The notes: generated by a model from the sequence alone, not told the origin. DNA of 64,000 bases from Nematostella vectensis (GCF_932526225.1 NC_064045.1:1708501-1772500); one strand, 5' to 3'; positions 34,802-48,200 are shown, counted from the first letter of the stretch. Translations and numbers: made by a program.

Positions 34802-36058
34802 TATTTTAGGTAGTCAACACCCGTCTTAACGTCGGAATAGTTTTCTCAAACACTTTTAGGTAGTCAACACCCGTCTTAACGTCGGAATAGTTTTCTCAAA
34901 CACTTTTAGGTAGTCAACACCCGTCTTAACGTCGGAATAGTTTTCTCAAACACTTTTAGGTAGTCAACACCCGTCTTAACGTCGGAATAGTTTTCTCAAA
35001 CACTTTTAGGTAGTCAACACCCGTCTTAACGTCGGAATAGTTTTCTCAAACACTTTTAGGTAGTCAACACCCGTCTTAACGTCGAAATAGTTTTCTTAAA
35101 CACTTTTAGGTAGTCAACACCCGTCTTAACGTCGGATTAGTTTTCTCAAACACTTTTAGGTAGTCAACACCCGTCTTAACGTCGGAATAGTTTTCTCAAA
35201 CACTTTTAGGTAGTCAACACCCGTCTTAACGTCGGAATAGTTTTCTCAAACACTTTTAGGTAGTCAACACCCGTCTTAACGTCGGAATAGTTTTCTCAAA
35301 CAATTTTAGGTAGTCAACACCCGTCTTAACGTCGGAATAGTTTTCTCAAACACTTTTAGGTAGTCAACACCCGTCTTAACGTCGAAATAGTTTTCTTAAA
35401 CACTTTTAGGTAGTCAACACCCGTCTTAACGTCGGAATAGTTTTCTCAAACACTTTTAGGTAGTCAACACCCGTCTTAACGTCGGAATAGTTTTCTCAAA
35501 CACTTTTAGGTAGTCAACACCCGTCTTAACGTCGGAATAGTTTTCTCAAACACTTTTAGGTAGTCAACACCCGTCTTAACGTCGGAATAGTTTTCTCAAA
35601 CACTTTTAGGTAGTCAACACCCGTCTTAACGTCGGAATAGTTTTCTCAAACACTTTTAGGTAGTCAACACCCGTCTTAACGTCGAAATAGTTTTCTTAAA
35701 CACTTTTAGGTAGTCAACACCCGTCTTAACGTCGGAATAGTTTTCTCAAACACTTTTAGGTAGTCAACACCCGTCTTAACGTCGGAATAGTTTTCTCAAA
35801 CACTTTTAGGTAGTCAACACCCGTCTTAACGTCGAAATAGTTTTCTTAAACACTTTTAGGTAGTCAACACCCGTCTTAACGTCGAAATAGTTTTCTTAAA
35901 CACTTTTAGGTAGTCAACACCCGTCTTAACGTCGGAATAGTTTTCTAAAACACTTTTAAGTAGTCAACACCCGTCTTAACGTCGGAATAGTTTTCTCAAA
36001 CACTTTTAAGTAGTCAACACCCGTCTTAACGTCGGAATAGTTTTCTCAAGCACTTAAA
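34802..36058. repeat. 50-bp satellite, about 25 copies, with six-unit higher-order period
   Basis: The unit is CACTTTTAGGTAGTCAACAC then CCGTCTTAACGTCGGAATAG then TTTTCTCAAA, nearly identical throughout. The variant GTCGAAATAG/TTTTCTTAAA occurs in units 6, 12 and 18 (unit starts 35061, 35361, 35661), a 300-bp period. It appears again in units 21 and 22. There are no unique spacers, so it is not CRISPR-like. Confidence 0.97.
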
Positions 36059-36262
36059 AAATCCGTCATTTTATATTTTATACAACGTCTTCAAAAACGT
36101 TATTACATAAAAGGCACGGGTTTGTCAGCTTAAAGTTTTCGTTTTGCACTATGCGTTTATTTTTCTCTAAATTAGGTCTTGCGCGCGTTGACGTAAAAGG
36201 CGAGAGGTAGCGGTCTCAGATCAAGGACGGTGGAGTCGGTAAAATAGAGAAGGACAAAGTGG

Positions 36263-36407
36263 TATAAAAGTAAGTATCGTAGCTTGATTGCTTTTTTACT
36301 TTCTGTGTTGTTGTTGTTGTTTTTCGGGGCATATTCTTCCCGTAAAATATCTCTATATTTCATTTGATTCTAATTGTACGCTTGTAATTATATTATTTTT
36401 TTACAGG
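36263..36407 (+). promoter_or_regulatory. Possible TATA box and 5' UTR intron of the GPCR gene
   Basis: TATAAAAG at 36263-36270 overlaps a donor-like AAAAGTAAGT (GT at 36270). A pyrimidine-rich stretch ending TTTTTTTACAG at 36407 could be the matching acceptor. The same bases cannot serve as both TATA box and donor of one transcript, so only one reading can hold. Confidence 0.3.
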
Positions 36408-36655
36408 ACATTTCCTTCTCTACTCTGGGGCTTAATCCTATCCATCTTTCTAGAATGTGTGCTAGAACCTACTAGAATGTACACTTGTACGCTTGGGTGC
36501 AGTGTTTGGGCGTGATTCCTGTTTACTACAGCCTCATCCAACTTGACACTGGAATAAACACGAAATAATCCGCTCGCTTCAGCTTGTGATCTTTGTCTAA
36601 CTGCTCCGTGAGCCTGCAAGTTTGTCGCGTGCATCGTACGCGCGCCCTCATCACA

Positions 36656-37714
36656 ATGAACACCACATTAGAAGCAATCCGCTCTGTCCAGCTCGCCATC
36701 ATCGTGCCGATAAACCTACTCGGTAATGGGGCCGTTTGCGGCGTGGTCGCACGCACTCCCTCTATGCAAACACACATGAACTATCTCCTCGTAAACCTCG
36801 CTATCAGTGATATGATGGTAGCCGTCTTCATGACCCTCGATCAGGTGTTTTTACATGGAGTAGCTACCCATCCCGCGGGTATCGCGGGCGACTACGTGTG
36901 CAAGTTCGTTACGGGCAAGCTACTCTCATGGGTGGGGTCAGTCGCATCTGTGTTCACAATGACAGCAGTGGGCTTTGAGAGATTCTACGCGATAGTGCAC
37001 CCGCTTAGCAACCGTGGGCGCATAACAAAGAGGGTGTTTTGGCGGGTAATTATTGCATGCTGGGTATTCGCGTGCTGTTTCAACATCCCTTTAGTGTTGG
37101 TTAGGGTGTATAATACGGAGCAGGCCAGAACGGGTTACCTGTGTCGGAGCAACTGGCCTAACGTCATGCTTGCGATTGCGTACAACATCGCCTGGTTACT
37201 CTTCCTCGGGGTCATCCCGCTAGGAATTATGGGGTACTTGTATAGCAGTATTGTTAAGACGTTGTGGTTTAGCGGCAAAACGCATGAAGGCGAGGCCACT
37301 CAGCAAGTTCGCTTAAAAGCCCGCCAGCGTGTCACGAAAATGCTAATTATTATTTCCGCCATATATGGACTGTGCTGGTTACCAAACCTCCTCATTAGTG
37401 TTGCTTCGTATTTTGTTGACGATGGGAACCCTGCGGTTTTGTCATACGGGTATCTGATAACGGAAGTACTGGTATTGATCAACAGCAGCATCAACCCTTT
37501 TGTGTACAGCATCCAAAGCCAGAAGTTTCGCAACGGCGTAAGAGCCCTCGTGTGCTGCAGGGGTAGTCAGCGGATACACGCGAAAGAAGAGACTGCAGAG
37601 GGAAGCAAAATGTGCAACAATAACAAGTGTGTAGAGACCAACCTTAAAGACATATCAGCATGCAGCAGTTATAGAGACAAGGGGGTAGACACCAGTCTTA
37701 AAGACATAGCATAA
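36656..37714 (+). CDS. Class A (rhodopsin-like) GPCR, neuropeptide-receptor type, intronless
   Basis: This is a 352-aa seven-transmembrane receptor at the plasma membrane, presumably signalling through G proteins. The start is the ATG at 36656 (MNTTLEA, with an N-glycosylation site); the frame extends upstream but has no earlier ATG. Landmarks: LLGNGAV in TM1, NLAISDMM in TM2, the extracellular Cys before TM3 (YVCKF), FERFYAIVHP (a DRY-position variant, ERF), a second-loop Cys (YLCRSNW), CWLPN in TM6 and NSSINPFVYS (NPxxY) in TM7. The tail has a CC pair after helix 8 (LVCCRG, possible palmitoylation). The motif set resembles cnidarian neuropeptide/monoamine-like receptors, but the ligand cannot be told. 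Single-exon coding is common for cnidarian class A GPCRs. Confidence 0.9.
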   Translation: MNTTLEAIRSVQLAIIVPINLLGNGAVCGVVARTPSMQTHMNYLLVNLAISDMMVAVFMTLDQVFLHGVATHPAGIAGDYVCKFVTGKLLSWVGSVASVFTMTAVGFERFYAIVHPLSNRGRITKRVFWRVIIACWVFACCFNIPLVLVRVYNTEQARTGYLCRSNWPNVMLAIAYNIAWLLFLGVIPLGIMGYLYSSIVKTLWFSGKTHEGEATQQVRLKARQRVTKMLIIISAIYGLCWLPNLLISVASYFVDDGNPAVLSYGYLITEVLVLINSSINPFVYSIQSQKFRNGVRALVCCRGSQRIHAKEETAEGSKMCNNNKCVETNLKDISACSSYRDKGVDTSLKDIA

Positions 37715-37917
37715 TAATGCTCAAGGCAGTCTTCTACTGACGTCTTAAATTAGAGCATATGGTAATATTTGACAATTAATTGGCATTGGGCTAAAGAATG
37801 AAGGGGCTTCAGACCCTCCACGCCCTCCACGCCCTCCACGCCCTCCAGCTCCCACGCCAACTGAATGTTATAATTGCTTTATTTTTTGTTGTGAACTAAA
37901 AATAATTTATTGGACTT

Positions 37918-37990
37918 ATTGCATAGTCTATGTAAACCTTAAGACATTTTGCATATCAATAAGTCTTAAGGTTTACATGGACTATGCAAT
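37918..37990. repeat. 28-bp inverted repeat just 3' of the GPCR gene
   Basis: The arms 37918-37945 and 37963-37990 (ATTGCATAGTCTATGTAAAC...) are complementary except for about one position and are separated by a 17-bp loop. They could form a strong hairpin in a GPCR 3' UTR, or be a small foldback element. Confidence 0.8.
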
Positions 37991-38109
37991 CAAAGCTATA
38001 TTATTTGTTAATGCTTTTCATTCACAGCAATACAAGTTTTTGATAATTTTTTTTTCCATAAGTGAAAAGATTGGATTCTAAATTTGGAATAAGTTTTTCG
38101 TTTTTTATC

Positions 38110-38350
38110 ACCAAGCACCAAGCTGAATAATAGTTTGCTTCTTATCGCCTGCCAGCTGCGTGATTAGTAATAGTTTGCTACTTATCGCCTGCTAGCTAAT
38201 GATTAGTGATAGTTTGCTACTTATCGCCTGCTAGCTGCTGATTAGTGAAAGTTTGCTACTTATCACCTGCTAGCTGAATACCAGTTTGCTACTTATCGCC
38301 TGCTAGCTGAATAATAGTTAGCTACTTATCGCCTGCTAGCTGCGTGATTC
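38110..38350. repeat. About 45-bp tandem repeat
   Basis: Five to six imperfect copies of AGTTTGCTACTTATCGCCTG followed by CTAGCTG and an A/T-rich linker. Confidence 0.85.
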
Positions 38351-38359
38351 TCAAAATAA

Positions 38360-39228
38360 AGCGCGTGCTCTTAGCCAATCAGAATCGACATAATAATAAG
38401 GCAATTTATTCTAAAAAGAGACCCTGATAAAAAATAATATTTGATGTGTATGCTGGTGACCTGTTAAACAAAATAATGGGCCTTTTTTGCTAACAAAAGC
38501 TTATTTCTAGTTTACTGATCTATTCCTAGTTCAAAAATCTATGGTTATGTTTTCCATAATGCAGTTTCAACGTAATGACAAAGAAAAAAAATAATTAAAA
38601 AAACTCCACAAATAAATGAAAATGTCCCACTTTTACCTTAAAAGACTCATTATCTGTTCGACAATACTTTGTCGTGTGTGTGTGTGGGGGGGGGGGGGTG
38701 GGGGAGGTGACAGACGTTTTCTTTCCTCACGAGACAGGAAAAAAGCCAGCGTTATCTAGGTATCTCTTTATCTCGGCTAAAGAGCACGGAGTTGTTATGG
38801 CGCGAATTGGAGCCAACCGTCTAGTTTTGTTAATTGCATTTCCTATCGCAGACCAGAAAGTCAGTGCGGTCCAATCCAAATTTGAGTCTTATCTCAAATT
38901 TTATTCTGTTTGTTTGCCTCGGGCTTTGTAGAAAAGAAAGCCATTTTCTCTAAAACTGTCAATGTAAAAAAAAACTTAAGGATGTAGCACTAACTCTCTC
39001 CTAGAAAATGAATTCTATTTTAACAATTAAAACCTACGGGCACTTTTTTCTCTCTTTAATTATTAAACGCTTTTAAGCGTAGCAGACGTATCTTGGTAAT
39101 TTGACATATTGGCAATTGGTAGCCTGGAAGAGCAGAAGTGGGTTCTTGTTCATTGCCGAGCAATCTCTCAGGAACCGGGTAGAAAATCGCTTGTTAGTGC
39201 CACTCGGATCTCTCGAATTCTTGTAGTT
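38360..39228. other. Upstream region of the K+-filter iGluR-like gene
   Basis: It contains GTGTGTGTGTGGGGGGGG at 38678-38700. No exon or clear core promoter was recognised. The short frame at 38674-38931 has no recognisable domain. Confidence 0.4.
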
Positions 39229-42200
39229 ATGACGGCGGCGGAGCGTTTGTTTCTCAACCTGGAAGTATTTCTGTTCTTGGCGGCGTGTTTGAGCGGTATT
39301 ACAAGCGCTTTGGCGGGAAAATGCCGTCTGCACGACAACCAAAGCCAATTCGAAGTGAAGTATTGGGACATTGAACCGTATATTTCAAAGAATGAAGGTT
39401 ACTTGAAGGGTTAGTGAGTTTTGTTTAAACAAAATATTAATATAAACTTATGAAAACAAGTATATGTTTCTGAGCAATCACCAGGGGTTCTTGGATTGTG
39501 AATAATTATATAATTATATATATTATTATATAGAACACCTACATCATAAAATATTCGGATAGAATACATAGATGTAACTAACTCTCTGCAGATATTTCTC
39601 ATGGACATCTTTATATGTGCGCAATTGATAGAGAAATAAGTGCATTCATCAAAACAGCAAAGATGTCGTGATCCTAAACTCGAACATATACCACAACTTT
39701 ATCTAACTGTCAAATTTTGTTTTTTATTAAGACTTCTACAGGGTCAAAGGAATGAAAAAGGTATAGGTGCTGCAAATGCAAAAAAAAGTACTACAGCGTA
39801 ACTAAATTATAATGAACTATAAGTTCTTCATTCATATTGAATTTTAAGGAGCGCAAATAACTCATTAGCCATTTCTGTAGCAGGTATCATAGAAGTGAAA
39901 ATCACCCCCAAACAATGAAAATATATGTCAGTTCTTTTTCTGCCTTTCTTTAATCACAACTCCACATTCTTGTCTGGAATGATTTAATTCTGATACTAGA
40001 AATAGATTGACTGACACTAAAAATAGACTGACTGATAATAAGTAATTATTTTTTTTACCAAAACACCATATTTCATAATAAACAAATGTGATGAATAAAT
40101 TTTATCTGATTGAATAAAATGAAGTTTCTTATTTTGTTGAGATAGCTTAGGACCCATCTGCTAATCTAATTGATTTTAAAACAACTTTAAAATACATGGA
40201 AAGGAATAAACACAGACAGCGAACGATACATAACATATCAACATATCCATCAATGTATTATCTTTGCATAACTATCTATCAACATATCCATCAATGTATT
40301 ATCTTTGCATAACTATCTATCAACATATCCATCAATGTATTATCTTTGCATAACTATCTCTCAACATATCCATCAATGTATTATCTCTGCATAACTATCT
40401 ATGAACATAATAATTAATGTATTATCTCTGCATAACTATCTATCAACATATCCATCAATGTATTTTCTGTGCATCTATCAACATATTCATCAATGTATAT
40501 TATTATCTTTTCATAGGCACTGCCCGAAAGCGGAGCTCCAAACCCTAACTGACTGACTGACTGACTGACTGAGTTTTGGAGCTCCGCTTTCGGGCAGTAC
40601 CTATGCAAAGATAGTACATTGGTGGATATGTTGATAGATGCAAAGAAAATACATTGATGGATATGTTGACCGCGGTCGTTACAGGAGGATCCGGATTGTC
40701 GGTCAGTCGGCCAGTCGGTTAGTGAGTTAGTCGGTCAGGGAAACTTCAGTGAAAAAAGATAGGTTTTTATTCGGTACTTATTGTAATCAAAGCATCAGAT
40801 CGATAATTCGTAAAAAGACGGATCTCAATTGAAAAAATAGAGACCTTAGAATAAATCAATGAATCTACAATTTTGACACAGTATAAAGTTCCAAAAAGCT
40901 TTTTCTCAAATAACTATAAAAATATTCTATTTTTCCTCTAGCGATAAAAGTATTTGATTCGACAAGGACAAAAAGATTGCTTATTTTTGGAAGGGGGTCA
41001 TTTTTTATTGCGTTGAGCATAGGAGCACTAAATTTCAAATTAGATTAATACTTGCGGTTGATTATAGTTAAAAATTGGTAATATAAAAAAAGATTGAGAA
41101 TTTTCAGGCTTTTCTTTGATCATACGATAATTGATACCCCAACTTGAAGAAATTGATTCGAGGCCTTATGATGATTCAATCCAATTAGAACTGCGTCCCT
41201 GCTTTTGTTTACTCGAAAACTGACAAAAACTAATGTTTTAAAAAATTCTATCGACAATTTTTTTTCTTAAGCACATTTTTCCTTAAAAATAAGGGGAAAT
41301 GCCGTAATAAAAAAAATACACACAACTCCTATGTCGGAAGTATTTTATTTATAATTATACAGATGATCATATTGAATATGAAAAATAACGATATTGCTCT
41401 GGTAACAGGGTAAAACAAGGCCCAAAATAATAGAAAATGGGCCCTTGAGGATTCCTAAAATCAACGACGAACGCCTGGCGCTTTCGAAAAGTGGGGTCAC
41501 TTTTCGCTCGAGAGTCCCTGGTTCCAGACCCTCGGACGTTTCTCTATTTAGTGGCCAGCGCTTGCCACTGAATAGAGAGACGTTCGAGGCTCTGGAACCA
41601 GGATACTCGAGAGTGCGATGTTATTTACATTTAAATGCCGGCAAAACCCCACGAAAACCCGTCGTATGGCAATAAAACTTGGTATGGTTTGTTTTCAAGT
41701 CCTAAACTACTGATATATTGGTATAAACCCGGAAATTAAGAGTTTGATGCTAGGGGCACCTTTAACAGTTGCTTCTGATATTTTCGCTGATGTTCGTAAA
41801 GATTTTGTTTGCAATGACCATTCAGATATCCACTAAAAAAAATACTTCTCTTGAATGAAGATATATTATGCAGGTAAATTCCACCACGGTGATCCTAGAT
41901 ACTAACTCCTCAGAAACTAATCAGAAACTAAACAGATACTTAAAAACGGTCAGGGGGTTACTTAAAATTAAAATAATAAAAATAGCTATTTACCGAGTAA
42001 AATCAGCTAGAATCGATGGAAAGGCATTATAAATATCGTTTCTTAAATTATTTACAGCAACTTATGTAATTTTTGTGCATCCTAGACTTATGTCTGATTA
42101 GAATACCTTGTCTGGTTTCTGGTTTAGACGCTTGCAAATTTCTATGCAATACGCAAGGAAATAGCTATAATATGCATTTCTAAAACGTTTCTGAACCGAT

Positions 42201-45200
42201 TTAACGCTTAGTTATTGCTAAGTTTTCAAACTGCAATCGTCTACTTTTGTACTTTTTGGCGCCGACATAATGAATGTTGTCGCCGGTGACTACCCAAGTG
42301 AAAGTCACGCTTGGATCATGCGCTTGGACTTACGACGCTAACTACATCAACTACAGTAACTGCGCTAAATCGCAAAAATTACTAAGAGTTAACTAGAAGT
42401 ACTTACAAAATAGGAAAATGCTCGGAGTAAGGCCGTGAAGTAGAAGCATCCTCCACCGGTATCTTAATCGGAAAGGATAAAAAAGAGCTATTTTACAGAT
42501 TTGTGCTTCCTGTATTTGAGGTTCAAGGGTGATGACAACGCAACAAGAAGTTGCTAGTTGCTGGTAGCGCTAGAAAAATACGTACGATTGAATAATTATA
42601 AATACGCAGGCAGTCTTGAACTCCTTTCCTTTCCAATTCTGTAGGTTTTATTTTGTCGTAATATACAATAAATCTAAAACGAACTTAAACGTTACTTGCA
42701 ACAGATGTCCAGTTAATGTTTATTGTTCGTGGGCACCGTTTCCTTGTGTTTAAAAACCAGACTACAAGTTCTGGTGTAATTGGTGGCACTACAGACAAAC
42801 TATTAAACCAGGGAATGATGGCACCGTTGTAGTTGGATGCGAGCTTCATGAGTTAAATGCTGTTGTTGCCTTATCAACAGTAAAAGTCTATAAACTTGTC
42901 AACGCTTTAAACAGCGACAACTGATTTGGCTGTTTAAATTTTAGGAATTATTCAACGTTTCCTGTAATCAGTGTTCAATGGGTGTTCAGTGCTACTTGCC
43001 ATTGTCATAACAGTTTATAACGTTAAAACTCAACGATCCGTGTAAGCATCAAGGTTCATATCAATAAGTGCTTTTGGAAAGTCTTACTACTTCTGTTGAA
43101 CTTCAATAACTTGATATGTAAGGGTGTCATAGATAAACGTGAATGAGGTCTCATAGTGCTCAAGAATAGGGGCGATGATTTCGTCTTCTATCAGTGGTTG
43201 AAGTTGGATGGCTGGAATCAGGAGCTGAATTAAGGCTTTAGTTGTCAGACTATTGAGGCGTAGGTAGGGCTTTCGGGTAGAGCTTTCTGTTTTCACTAGT
43301 AGGCGGAGCGTCCAGTGGACAGCACATTCTTTTGGTGGCTGAATTAGTCGCTTTGTTGGGTGTGACGACAGTTTGCCTCTGGTAGGAAGTACAGCCTATT
43401 GATCGTGAAGCTTTCTGAACTCCTAAAACTGTTGCAGTGACCGTTAAAAATTTCGATATCTCCATCTCATTGTGCTGAACTACAGGTACAGTGAATGGTG
43501 ACGTTTCTGTTGCGAGAGACTAGTTTCTGATATGTTCAAACAAACCAGCAAACAACAACAACAACAAAATGTTCCTACCTAGATGCTATTTATACGAACA
43601 AATAATATTTTGATGCATTTCCAGCCCTACTCTGTAATTCTCTGCAGAAAATAGGTATTTTTTAATTGTTTTTGTTATTAACAATTACCCCCCTTGCTAT
43701 TAGTTTCTGTTTAGTTTTTTATTAGTTTCTGTTTAGAATCTAAAAAATTTTAATATCTAAGATGACCGCGGTGTAAATTCCTCGAGTGATTTACCTTTTT
43801 TAACACAAATAAAATTTCAGCAAACTTGGGAAATTGTCATAACACAGGAAGTTCGAAGACGATTTTCCCGTAAAGACAACTAATCTAAATGAAATAAAAT
43901 CAAAGAAAGGTCGGTAAAATCGGCGTAAAAAGCAATTTACGATGGTCATTTTACAAATCCACTCGTTATTTCAAACTTCTGAGTTGAGCACTCGTGACTT
44001 GTAATTCCAGAAGGGGTTCCTTCTTTCACTTCAGCAGCAAATGTTTTCCTTTTCGTACAAATATTTAAAAAAGCCGTATAATAAATAACTTATAACATCG
44101 CTTGCTCGGTCCATACTCTCGTGCTCGGTTAATAAGTTATTTATTATAGGTTTTTTAAATATTTGTAAGAGAAGGAAAACTTGTGCTATTTTTTGGTCGT
44201 TTTCGTTCAATAACTTATATAAAGAGCTTTACGACTGCTTGCGACGCTACCAACAACGTCACACATCACGTGACTATCCCCTTGAACTATATGGCATCTC
44301 TTGCCTGACGATGTTTCTATCATAAGATACTGAATTTTTTTATAATGTCATCGATGACGTCACACAACAAGATTCTGTTTCACCCCCCTTGCCACTCACA
44401 TGATGTTTTCCGATATAAGTTGACTTTCGATTTTTATATCATAAGATATGAATATTTTTGTTTTGATGAAGTCTTTGTTTACGTCACATATCACGTGACT
44501 ATCCTGCTACACCCTCTTGACACCTTCATGACATCTTCTAAGTCTTGCTGTCTGATGCTTCAATCATGAGATATGGATAGTTTTTTTGTTGTTGTTGCCG
44601 TCAGAATATTTTCGCTTTCAATGACGTCATCGATGACGTCCCACTTGATACATACATGACATCTACAAAGTTTGGTAGTCATATTTTTGTTTTTAATAAC
44701 GTTTTTATCATCGTCATCGATGATGTCACACTGCACGTGACCACCTTGTGGCACCCCCACTGACACCTTTTTGACACCTGCCGAGTTTGGTTGTCATGCG
44801 ATTTTTCTTTATGAAATATAAACATTCACATATTTTGATGAAGTCAGCATATTTTTGCTTTTAGTGATTTCACTGATGACGTCATAATAAATCACGACCA
44901 TATTGTTGCACCCCATTTAACACCTGTATGACACATACCGAGTTTGGTTGTCGAGTCGATGGGTTACCAATATTTTCTACCATTTTTTTTGTAACCACTT
45001 TTTCTTTGGTATATCGGCAGGGTATAGTAAAACTAGAGGGTTTTTCCGGGTACCAATATATGGGCTACACAGGGTCTAAAGGGGATACCACTTAGAGGAC
45101 TTTTGTAGCTACATCATGTTTTTCCTGTTTTTGTTTTTTTTTTTCAGGTGTTTTTGGTCACTTAATAAAGAGTCTAAACATTTCAACTCCAATGGTTCTT

Positions 45201-48200
45201 TACTTGAGTGACAAGCATCTATCGTACCCAAGTTTACTAAACCAATCAAAAATCAGTTCTAGTAGAGCAGCCATGCATCCAGCGGTGTTGATACTCCCGG
45301 TTGAAATTGGAACCAAAAATGCAGATCCGTGCCTTGTAGAGGTTATAACGCCACAGAACCTGGCGTACATTGTAAGTCACGTCCACACAGTCTAGCGTAC
45401 ATTGTAAGTCACGTCCACACAGTCTAGCGTACATTGTAAGTCACGCCCATACAGTGTAAATTGTTAATACTCTCGCCCAACAGATGACTGTTTCTATTGA
45501 AAAATGGTGTCTTCCCATTGGCATAAGACACCCCTAACTTTTCGGAATTTCCAATTTCTTCCGTCCTTTACTTCAATGCTAGTCTTTATCAATCCACCTT
45601 ATGTTTTGCATTTATATACATGAATTCCCATTGTAGGTTAGAAAGAACAATCAAGAACCGCTGAAGCAGCTCGCGGGCTCTTTTATTAATGGAGGTCAGG
45701 TGATCGGCCTCACTCTCATCCTTACAGGGATCGCAGGGATTTGCATATGGCTACTGGTACGTGACGTCACTTCCGGTAGCCATGTAACTTGTCGTGCCTA
45801 GACTCGGCTCTACATTAGTGGGTACACAGCCAAACCGGTGAAAATTAAAAAGCATGAAACAAAAAGTTTTAAAAACTTTTCTTAAGGTTACGGGGTGCCT
45901 TGAAGTGAAAATTCTATCGAAAAAAATATTTTGCATCTCTATATTCCCTAATACATTACCTTTATTATAGCAAAGAAAAATGTTTGGAATTTTATTATCT
46001 TCTCGATATAATAAGGAAAAACGAATTTCGCTTGAAGACTTTGTGTAGCATCAAGGTGTTTTAATCCTTTAATCTTCTTATCACTTACTGGAACCCTGTG
46101 TTTCCTACATCCGGGACCTTCGGTTTTAGTTAATGAGCATATTGTTTTTACCCGTAAATCGTGACTTCAAAAATCTCAAATTCAATTCCTTCGTCTCGCG
46201 AAAAGTCCTATTAGCGTTCCGAAATATATAACCGATAAATAAACGAAAAAGACGGAAGTCTGCATGGGGTCATCTCAAGCGTAGGGTGAAAACTTCTAAA
46301 TAAAAGATCTCGCTAAAAGCGAAAAGGACAATCTTCTGTTGGCTTCCTTGTATTAGTTTGTTCCTACAACCCGCTTCAAGGTTATCAGCGAAGAATGCCT
46401 CATCGTGTCCAAAATCAAAACATTAAGACGAAATCTTTAGTTACGATTTGTCATGTCACAAAATCGGGAAAAACCTGCACTATTTGCTACCGGTCTCAGC
46501 CGCGCTTTCCTGGTTTCGCGTGCTTTCCCTTGCCTTCCCCATATCTTCAGGAATTCTTGCTTGTCACTTGTTTTTTCTCATTTCGAAATTCGAAACCCCC
46601 CGTATGACTCAGTTTTCGCCTTTTATGGTCGGTCTGTTTACCTAGAGCTGATGATATGATCACCTCGTTGACAGATTATAACTCAAGTAGGTGTCGCACT
46701 CTCCAAGAACTTTCAACGGAGATTTTCTCGGCTTTGAATTCGCGTGCATTTCTAAACTTCAAAACCCTAATGTGCGTAAAGTATAAGAGTTATGACCTCA
46801 AAATTTGGCAACACGCTAGGTTATTTATTCGAGAGTGATACTGTGTTCAGCTTTTAAGAGATTTTGAGCGGATCGTAATTTATGTCCTCCGGTGTCGTGT
46901 TACCTGTAAATTATTTAGTCCTCTGAATTTGACTCAAATTTGCATAAGAACAAAGAAAAATATTTCAAAAGCCGAACACGATTTGGTAGGTTTGTATATG
47001 ATGATTAACATAAGCCATAAAACGTAAAGATCTGCCGGATAGTTTAGACACATTAGGGTTTTTAAGGGATGTGATTGGCTGAAAACAAGCGCGTGATTAA
47101 AACCAGTTTAAAATTAAAGCATTTCATCAAACCTAAAGAATTATCGTATTCCCCCTTTATTAAGCTTTACAATGACATATAACATGAGCATATTCGACTT
47201 AATCTGACGCGCGTATCAACATTTTTTCTCGACACTTTGGGTTTTTCGGCGTCCCGCGGGCTAAAAGCACCCCGTAACATTGAAAAATGTCAAATCGAGT
47301 GAATGTACACATCAATATTTGGGCTAATAATACTCGTATTACAATACAGTTTCGGGGGACCTGGGCCACAAAAGGGTAAAGTATTTTGCATTTTAAGCTC
47401 GCTCGCTTTTTATGTTATTACGCTATATATTTTTTTGTTATTTTTTTTTTGTTTCTTGTCTTTGTCCCACATTATTTGATGTTCCTCTTTTTTTTTTTTT
47501 TTGCAGGACCGTAACTCCAATCCGATAGATTTCCCAGCATCCTTTATTCGTGGATCGTGGCAAGGGTTTTGGTGGGCTTTTGTAACCATGACAACCGTCG
47601 GGTATAATAATAAGTCTTTAATGTAATAAACAAATATAAAGTATAGTGGTAATGCTTTAGTGCAAAATAGTGCGGAATATTTAGGCATCAACTAGGCTAG
47701 CCAACAAGCGAGGCAAAGGAATGCTTCAGTGTGGCATTCGTGTCAGTCAAAACACTGATTCCATGTAACACAAGGCGATCTTCCTGCAACTTGCAACGCA
47801 GTTTTTGTTGCCTTTCGATTTGCAAGAAAATTACGTGTGAAACATTCCCTCGCGTGGAACATTCCCTAATTGTAAGTTGTAAGAAAAGTATAATTAGTTT
47901 ATACTTTTCGCACCAGTGCTAGAGAAAATGCCCTTTCTTATCTTTTAAATCTCTATTAAGCGGCCACGAGTTAAAACCATAATAGGTAATTTACCCTAAA
48001 TATCAAGGGTATTTTGGTGAAGCCACTATCTTATCTTTTGTGTGGGAGAAGCATCAAGTGAATAACTCACGTTTGGTATGTTCAGATACGGTGACCTCGC
48101 TCCCAAGTCGCTGTTCGCGCGTCTCTTTAGCATTCTTTGGATGTTACTTGGATTAGTCGCGTTTTCTGTACTCACCGCGAACTTCACGTCATCGCTGTCT

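Noticed and set aside
34802..36058. CRISPR-like regular array
   Set aside because: The 50-bp units are contiguous with no unique spacers, and the DNA is eukaryotic.
44340..44900. Cluster of CREB sites (TGACGTCA)
   Set aside because: The motifs belong to a degenerate repeat unit and lie deep in an intron; no regulatory claim is supported.
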